Shown here in pieces: positions 15,040 to 20,196 of a DNA stretch of 20,196 bases. The translations under genes and the position numbers were made by a program. The notes below the pieces were generated by a model. It searched no databases. It was not told where the DNA came from and worked only from the letters and a program-made list of their open reading frames with translations. The DNA is from JAAUTS01 sp038250235 (GTDB lineage: Bacteria; Verrucomicrobiota; Verrucomicrobiia; Methylacidiphilales; JAAUTS01), in NCBI GenBank assembly GCA_038250235.1, contig JBBSCO010000053.1:1-20196 (forward strand). Reading direction: 5' to 3'. Position 1 is the first letter of the stretch; each line of letters starts with the position of its first letter.

Positions 15040-16836
15040 TAATACACGCCGCCCTTACCGAATCCCAAGGTTTTTACCGGAACACTGACACTGGAAGAGT
15101 CATCCCGGGTGCAGACGGTGGATGTGCTGGTGGACTGGTCCAGATCCCGCATATCCGAGGGTAAGCCGCTCGCGGAGTCCGACTGGGAAAAAATATCCAG
15201 GGCCATGGCGCTTTCCAAATTATTGAAAAGTTCAAACAGGGGTTATGTTATCGCGAACTTCCAGCTTTCCAGCCGCGCAACCCCAACCAAACCTGAGCGT
15301 GTTCTTAGTGATATTGAAGCCTCGGATCTTTTGTTCAAGGCCGTCAACGGGACGGAATTAAAAAAGTCTGAAAAAAAGGATGATCAGATTCTTTATGGAT
15401 ATTTGATCGAAATGGTTGCCTCTCTGAATCCGGCCAATGAAGACGCCATCGTGGAATTTTCGCTGCAGAAAGAAAAGGAACCCATCAACTGGGATATTCT
15501 GGTGCCGGGTACAACTTCCGCCACGATCGCTGCGGCAAGCACTGCATCATCTTCTTCTCCGTCCACTCCCATTCCCGGCGTTGAAGGAAAAACATGGTCG
15601 GGTCCGCCATTGCGTTCAATTAAAGTCCTTTTGGTGGTGCAGACCGGTGCGGGCATCTGGGTGGGAAAGACAAACAATCTTATCGGAACTGTGTCTTCCA
15701 CCCGCCCTGAAGGCGGAGTTTCAGCCACATTTGACAGAACCATTTTCCCCGAAAGCTCTCCCACTTCCGTGGGTTACGACTCCCCAAGGTCAAATAATGC
15801 CCCCCCCCGGCAACCGCCAGCACCTCTTTCAAGATCCAATTCCTCCCCTCAGAATGAACAGGATAGAGTCGGAAATTTCGGCAGCGAAATGAGGATCACC
15901 CTTGATGAAGCACTGCGTCTAGTCAATTCCAGGCATTTGGGACTCAAAAGTGCTCCTGCCGTTACCTTGGGATTCGAAGACAAATACACGCCTAAAGATG
16001 GCGGATCCATCGGGGCAGCCTGCACGCTTCTGCTTCTTTCCATCGTTGATAATTATGAGATAGACCCTGTTTTTGCGGTGACAGGCGACATCAATGCGGA
16101 TGGCAAAATTAAAGCGGTGGGCGGGATTGACGCCAAGATTGAAGGGGCCTTTGCCGGCTCGGCCAAGGCTGTAATGATTCCCAGCGAAAACAAGACGAAC
16201 CTCGAGGAGATGGTGGTCATGAACCAAGAAAAGCTCCTGGGTAAAGTACAGGTTTTTTCGATCAGCAATATCCAGGAAGCACAGGATCTTGTGCGTGTGG
16301 ACAAACCTGAAAACATCAAAAAGGCGATGGAGCTTTTTCAGCAACTACAGGATAAGGGCAGTTTTCCCAAGGACAAGCTGGAGGAAATTCTTCAACTGGC
16401 TCCCAATCACCTTTCAGCCCGCGTTTTCACACAAATGGCTGATGGCAGTATTCCCCGGAAACTTTCATTCAAGACCTCCATCAATCGTCTTATCGGGAGT
16501 GCCGCCCCCTTTGTTTCCATTTTGCTGTTGGAAAAGAATAGAAACATGAATATTGACCGGACAGACAAGTTCACTATTCAGGATATGCCTCAACAACTTT
16601 TTGAGGCCACAAGAAGTGAACTCGATAAAATTTCCGGAAAAATTGATCCAAGAGCACAGAATCTTTATTTCTCCATTACGCAGCTGATTTCAGCATGGGA
16701 GGAACTACAGGCGACCCAGTCCAAAACTTCCTCTGCCTCCAACCGTAGAAATTTTCTTGAAGCCAGGACGAGCTTCCATGACAACCTGAATGAGTTGCAG
16801 ATGAATGAAGCTTCAATTAAGGAACTTGTGCGCTGA
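14977..16836 (+). CDS. Exported protein with Lon-type (S16) Ser-Lys protease domain, interrupted by TAA
   Basis: From ATG 14977 the frame spans 619 codons, interrupted only by TAA at codon 22. Without readthrough, the first downstream candidate start is GTG 15109, giving 575 residues without an export signal. Numbered from that GTG, there is an N-terminal domain of unknown function (about 1-130), Ser/Thr/Pro-rich linkers (about 138-165 and 215-255), then a Lon protease domain (about 258-395). The catalytic Ser300 lies in KDGGSIGAA and Lys343 in VGGIDAKIEGA. Their 43-residue spacing equals Ser679-Lys722 of E. coli Lon, and AVTGDINADGKIKAVGG is a typical Lon segment. There is no AAA+ domain. 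A helical C-terminus (about 410-575) follows. The likely site is the periplasm. It may be a recent pseudogene, a readthrough gene or a base error. Confidence 0.75.
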
Positions 16837-16895
16837 TGGCGGGTCTCTTCAACTTCGACCTTCCCACATCCGGCAGCTTCCTTTAGTTTTCTCTA

Positions 16896-17705
16896 ATGCG
16901 CGTGATTTTTTTGGGTGATGTGGTCGGGGAACCCGGCAGGGATGCGGTCAAAGCGGCTTTACCCGAGTTGATCGCAGATCGGGCTCCCGATTTTATCGTG
17001 GTCAACGGCGAAAACTCCGCCGGAGGCAACGGCATTACTCCAAGACTGACCTATGACCTGCTCCGGGCCAAAGTGGATGTTGTCACGCTCGGCGATCATT
17101 GTTGGGATCAGCGGGAGATTTTTTCGTTTTTTGAAGAAGAACCCAGACTGATCCGGCCCATCAACCTTCCCGCAGGCTGTCCGGGACAGGGCTCGGTCGT
17201 GGTTTCCGGTAACGGGAAAAAGCTGGGTGTTCTTAATGCCATAGGCCGGACCTTCATGCCCATCCAGGCGGACCACCCGGTTCCCGCCCTGGAAGCCGAA
17301 ATCAAAAAAATGAGGGAGGAAACCAAATGCATCCTGCTGGACTTTCACTGTGAAGCCACCTCGGAAAAAATCTGTGTCGGGCATATTCTTGACGGCTCCA
17401 TCTCGGCCATGGTTGGAACCCACACCCATGTCCAGACCGCCGATGAAAAAATTCTTAACGGCGGCACAGCCTATATTACCGACGTGGGTTTCTGCGGGGG
17501 TCATGATTCGGTGATCGGACGTGATAAATACGCCATCATGCAGCGTTATCGCAGCCAGATGCCCATCCGGATGTCCATCACCGGTGCCCAGGCCCAAGTT
17601 GACGGCGTCTGTATTGATATCGACGAGGAAACAGGCAAGGCGACATCGATTGAACGAATCCAGATGCCGGTTGATCTTTCACAAGTTGGAGCCACGGAGG
17701 ATTAA
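16896..17705 (+). CDS. ymdB: YmdB-family metallophosphoesterase (TIGR00282)
   Basis: B. subtilis YmdB hydrolyses 2',3'-cyclic nucleotides and affects biofilm and motility decisions. The 269-residue length is standard. Metal and catalytic residues are visible: Asp8 (FLGDVVG), Glu39-Asn40 (NGENSAGG), His68, His151 (DFHCEATSEK), His176 and His178 (VGTHTHVQTAD). At the usual metal ligand Asn67 (GNHTWD) the protein has Asp67 (GDHCWD), chemically similar. ymdB and xseA are often neighbours. Here they are separated by the inverted-repeat unit, whose left repeat starts 4 bp after this stop. Confidence 0.9.
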   Translation: MRVIFLGDVVGEPGRDAVKAALPELIADRAPDFIVVNGENSAGGNGITPRLTYDLLRAKVDVVTLGDHCWDQREIFSFFEEEPRLIRPINLPAGCPGQGSVVVSGNGKKLGVLNAIGRTFMPIQADHPVPALEAEIKKMREETKCILLDFHCEATSEKICVGHILDGSISAMVGTHTHVQTADEKILNGGTAYITDVGFCGGHDSVIGRDKYAIMQRYRSQMPIRMSITGAQAQVDGVCIDIDEETGKATSIERIQMPVDLSQVGATED

Positions 17706-17709
17706 ATAA

Positions 17710-17746
17710 TAAATTCGAAATCCGAAGTTCGAATATCGAAACAATA
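17710..17746 (+). repeat. Left 37-bp terminal inverted repeat
   Basis: The 37 bases match the reverse complement of 18174-18210 at 34 of 37 positions, with the mismatches in one block near the outer end. The repeat contains two TTCGAA palindromes (17714-17719 and 17728-17733). It starts 4 bp after the ymdB stop. Confidence 0.9.
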
Positions 17747-17751
17747 AGACA

Positions 17752-18146
17752 ATGGATTCAATAAAACAGAAAAGTGACAAAATAAAAGCAGTCAAACCCT
17801 ACGATCTTGAAGAGAGAACCTTTCAGTTTGCTTTTGATGTCAGGCAATTGACAAAAAAACTGAAAAAGATAATTGGAAATATCGAGGATGGAAAACAAGT
17901 AGTCCGCTCATCGGGTTCTGTAGGGGCGAATTACATTGAAGCCAACGAATTGATCAGAAAAAAGGAACTCGTTCTTAAAATAAAGGCCTGCCGCAAGGAA
18001 TCTAAAGAGAGCCTCTATTGGCTTTTATTGCTTGATTTGGATGATCAGCCTGATCTCAATCCAACACGGGCCGCATTGGTCAGGAAGCACAGGAACTTAT
18101 GAATATCTTTGGCGCCATCCCCAAGAAAACAGCGACGGATATTTGA
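17752..18146 (+). pseudogene. Four-helix-bundle protein (S23/IVP family), frameshifted
   Basis: Proteins of this family (TIGR02436) are encoded in 23S rRNA intervening sequences or stand alone; their function is unknown. The first 110 or so codons match the family (VRSSGSVGANYIEANE, KIKACRKESKESLYWLLLL). The ATG frame stops at TGA 18100-18102 after RAALVRKHRNL. The other frame (-1) encodes QEAQELMNIFGAIPKK from about 18081 to TGA 18144-18146, which is the expected family C-terminus. A one-base deletion near 18080 (GGT-CAG, expected GTT-CAG) explains this. The restored length would be about 131 residues, normal for the family. If the protein is made from the ATG frame it has 116 residues. The gene sits inside the inverted repeats. 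Confidence 0.8.
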
Positions 18147-18173
18147 CGAATTTCATTAATCATTTTTTAAAAT

Positions 18174-18210
18174 TATTGTTTCGATATTCGAACTTCGTCT
18201 TTTGAATTTA
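18174..18210 (-). repeat. Right 37-bp terminal inverted repeat
   Basis: This is the reverse-complement partner of 17710-17746 (34 of 37 positions). It ends 6 bp before the xseA ATG, so it forms most of the xseA leader. Confidence 0.9.
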
Positions 18211-18216
18211 CATCTC

Positions 18217-19473
18217 ATGTCCGATGAAATTATCAGTGTAGGCATCCTGACCCAGCAGATTCGTAGTCTGCTCGAAGGCAGTTTTGATTCAGTGCAGGTA
18301 AGGGGTGAAATCTCGAATTTTCGCCGCCAAAGCTCCGGCCATATCTATTTCACGCTGAAAGATGCCGACGCCCAAATCAAGGCCGTCTTCTTCCGTGGCG
18401 ATGTGAGGAATCTGAAGTTTGATCCCAAAGATGGTATGAGCGTGGTGGTCTATGGGGAACTCACGGTTTACAACGTAAGAGGCGAATACCAGATCCGCGT
18501 GACCCGGATTCTGCCGGAAGGTAAGGGGAACCTACAGGAACAATTCGAGGCCCTTAAGCGCAAACTTTTTGTCGAGGGTCTTTTCGAGGAAGCCAGGAAA
18601 AAGCCCCTGCCCTCGTTTCCGGAAAAAATAGCCATCGTGACATCGCCTACCGGAGCGGCATTGCAGGATTTCCTTCAGATACTGGGCCGTCGTTGCCCAA
18701 GAATCCACGTGCAGGTGTTCGGCGCCAAGGTACAAGGTTCGGGCGCTGCGGAAGAAGTTGCGGGTGCGGTGCAAACACTGAACCGGATGGCAGAAGTGGA
18801 TGTCATCATTGTGGCCAGAGGTGGGGGGAGTATCGAGGATCTCTGGGCTTTCAACGAGGAAGTGCTTGCCCGGGCAATAGCGGATTCAAAAATCCCGATC
18901 ATTTCAGGTGTGGGTCATGAAATTGATTACACCATCAGTGATTTTGTTGCTGATTTGAGGGCGCCTACGCCCTCGGCGGCGGCGGAAATGCTCAGTCTTT
19001 CAGACGACGAGTGGAGCGATCGTCTTGAAGCTACACGACGGACGCTTTTTAAAGAGACCCTGACCCAGTTGGAGAATCACCGATGGAAGTTGAACAGTTT
19101 CCATGATCACTATGTCTTTAAAGAGCCGGTGAGAATTGTGGAACAGTGGTTCCAGCGCACGGACGACCTGCGCGAACGTCTTCAGCGCGGATTAAATGTT
19201 AGACGCGACCAGTCACGGGACCGGATTGCGTACATGAAGCAGCGTTGGCAAAACGTGGATCCCAGGAAAAAGCTCAAAGATTTCAGGCAAGAGCTCAGAG
19301 CCAGGGAGAATCAGTTGAGGCTCTTGTCGCCGGAACAGACGCTGAAAAGGGGCTACACCATAACTTTGGATGGCGAGGGGAAAATTATCCGGAGTAAACA
19401 AGTCGCCCAAAAAGCCAGGCACCTCAAAATACGCTTCAGCGATGGGGATCAGTCCGTGGTAACAGAAGTGTAA
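18217..19473 (+). CDS. xseA: Exodeoxyribonuclease VII large subunit
   Basis: XseA with the small subunit XseB degrades single-stranded DNA from both ends in repair. From ATG 18217 the protein has 418 residues, near the usual 400-450. It has an N-terminal OB-fold (about 1-100, VRGEISNFRRQSSGHIYFTLKD). The conserved catalytic region follows, with VARGGGSIEDLWAFNEE (about 200-216) and GVGHEIDYTISDFVADLRAPTPSAAAE (about 231-257). A coiled C-terminal region ends the protein. The TTG at 18202 would add five residues encoded inside the inverted repeat and is less likely. xseB is not next to it; a two-component kinase follows after 190 bp. Confidence 0.94.
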   Translation: MSDEIISVGILTQQIRSLLEGSFDSVQVRGEISNFRRQSSGHIYFTLKDADAQIKAVFFRGDVRNLKFDPKDGMSVVVYGELTVYNVRGEYQIRVTRILPEGKGNLQEQFEALKRKLFVEGLFEEARKKPLPSFPEKIAIVTSPTGAALQDFLQILGRRCPRIHVQVFGAKVQGSGAAEEVAGAVQTLNRMAEVDVIIVARGGGSIEDLWAFNEEVLARAIADSKIPIISGVGHEIDYTISDFVADLRAPTPSAAAEMLSLSDDEWSDRLEATRRTLFKETLTQLENHRWKLNSFHDHYVFKEPVRIVEQWFQRTDDLRERLQRGLNVRRDQSRDRIAYMKQRWQNVDPRKKLKDFRQELRARENQLRLLSPEQTLKRGYTITLDGEGKIIRSKQVAQKARHLKIRFSDGDQSVVTEV

Positions 19474-19607
19474 AAACCACCTTTGTCAACGGGGTTGCCA
19501 GGCCTAAGACACTTGCTGACCCATTTGAGTGCTGCGTGAAGGCCGCGCTGATGCTTTTACCCTGCGTTCCGGTCAGGATGGGATTTATCAACACCAACAG
19601 CATCAAG

Positions 19608-19622
19608 TAGGGTTTTACCCTA
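19608..19622. promoter_or_regulatory. Small palindrome upstream of the histidine kinase
   Basis: TAGGGT-TTT-ACCCTA is a perfect 6-bp inverted repeat whose last base is the A of ATG 19622, one possible start of the kinase. It may be an operator, or a small hairpin at the ribosome entry site. The remainder of 19474-19607 shows no gene or convincing terminator. Confidence 0.3.
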
Positions 19623-19666
19623 TGGACGCTATTGGAGCGATGGCGTTTAATTTGGTACTTCAATCC

Positions 19667-20196
19667 ATGAACACCACCCTCTTACATGAGAATGCCCCTG
19701 CCAACATGCGGGCTTCCGAAATCCGATATCGCCGCCTTTTTGAGGCCGCCAGGGACGGCATTTTAATCCTGAATCCTGACACCCGGAAAATTACCGACGC
19801 CAATCCGTTCATGATTGAATTGCTGGGTTATTCACACAATGAGCTCTTGGGCAAAGAATTGTGGGAGATCGGGTTGCTCAGGGATGAGAAAGCAAACCAG
19901 GCCACCTTTCGGGAACTAAAGGAAAACCACTACGTCCGCTACGAGAACCTCCCTTTAAAAAGTAAGTCGGGGCAGTGCCACGAGGTCGAGTTTGTCAGCA
20001 ACATTTATGATGAGGGCGGAACAGACGTCATTCAATGCAATATCCGTGATATTACTGAACGCAAAAAGGCGCAGGACGAAATCGAAAAATTAAATAATGA
20101 TCTCGAGCGGCGCGTCTCCCTGCGGACAACCGAACTGAAGGAGGCCAATCAGGAACTGCAATCGTTCTCCTATTCCATTTCCCATGACTTGCGGGC
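19667..20196 (+). CDS. PAS-domain sensor histidine kinase, 3'-truncated by window edge
   Basis: The open frame has no stop before the window end. After ATG 19667 comes a PAS domain (about 18-135: RYRRLFEAARDGILILNPDT, NPFMIELLGYSHNELLGK) ending in IRDITERKKAQDEIEK. A coiled-coil linker follows (LERRVSLRTTELKEANQELQ), then the start of a HisKA domain with SYSISHDLRA, where the His is the phosphorylation site. The ATPase domain lies outside. No membrane helix is seen, so it is probably cytoplasmic. In-frame ATGs at 19640 and 19622 are alternative starts; none has a good Shine-Dalgarno sequence. The signal and the partner regulator are unknown. Confidence 0.87.
   Translation, partial: MNTTLLHENAPANMRASEIRYRRLFEAARDGILILNPDTRKITDANPFMIELLGYSHNELLGKELWEIGLLRDEKANQATFRELKENHYVRYENLPLKSKSGQCHEVEFVSNIYDEGGTDVIQCNIRDITERKKAQDEIEKLNNDLERRVSLRTTELKEANQELQSFSYSISHDLR

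Larger units (their letters stand above)
17710..18210. mobile_element. 501-bp inverted-repeat unit carrying a four-helix-bundle gene
   Basis: The 37-bp inverted repeats enclose a single S23/IVP-like gene and no transposase. The A/T-rich content and runs of AAA codons differ from the GC-richer flanking ymdB and xseA. No target-site duplication is evident: the left flank ends ATAA and the right flank begins CATC. The unit fills the ymdB-xseA gap from 4 bp after ymdB to 6 bp before the xseA start. This suggests a non-autonomous mobile unit, but mobility is inferred. Confidence 0.65.

Noticed and set aside
14977..16836. Recoding of TAA in this organism
   Set aside because: TAA ends galE, ptsH, ptsI and other genes at their expected C-termini, so it is a normal stop codon.
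18202..18216. TTG 18202 as the start of xseA
   Set aside because: It lies within the right inverted repeat and adds only five residues with no homology. ATG 18217 directly precedes the conserved N-terminus.

Overview
The window reads as chromosomal DNA of a Gram-negative bacterium, most likely of the Verrucomicrobiota/PVC group. The arguments for this are LPS precursor synthesis (KdsD), lipoprotein export (LolC/E plus LolD), an hprK-ptsH-ptsI cluster with no sugar-specific EII gene nearby, an EF-P with the tip HRTPGN, and start codons mostly without a Shine-Dalgarno sequence. The phylum is an inference from these traits; no rRNA marker is present.

Layout: (1) 1-1245, the 3' part of an unknown, probably coiled-coil gene. 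(2) 1246-1898, a decayed REP-associated tyrosine transposase (RAYT, IS200/IS605-like) with short repeats. (3) 1899-5956, a plus-strand cluster galE-hprK-ptsH-ptsI, closed by a bidirectional terminator. HPr carries both the EI-phosphorylated His and the HPrK-phosphorylated Ser, so this is a complete regulatory phosphorelay core. (4) 6019-8749, minus strand: a sigma-70 family factor, then (after a gap with the efp terminator) kdsD-efp. (5) 8906-14574, plus strand: lolC/E, lolD, a branched-chain aminotransferase, an McsA-like zinc protein and pheT. (6) 14615-14840, a strong candidate 6S RNA (ssrS) followed by a terminator. (7) 14977-16836, an exported protein with a Lon-type Ser-Lys protease domain, whose signal peptide is separated from the mature part by an in-frame TAA. 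(8) 16896-19473, a YmdB-family phosphodiesterase and xseA, separated by a 501-bp unit with 37-bp terminal inverted repeats that carries a frameshifted four-helix-bundle (S23/IVP) gene. (9) From about 19667, a PAS-domain sensor histidine kinase that runs off the right edge.

Most of the window is housekeeping. The unusual parts are the stop codon at the signal-peptide junction of the Lon-domain protein, the inverted-repeat unit around the four-helix-bundle gene, the 6S RNA behind pheT, and an EF-P with Asn at the position normally modified. No CRISPR array, complete insertion sequence or rRNA gene was seen, and no convincing tRNA gene.
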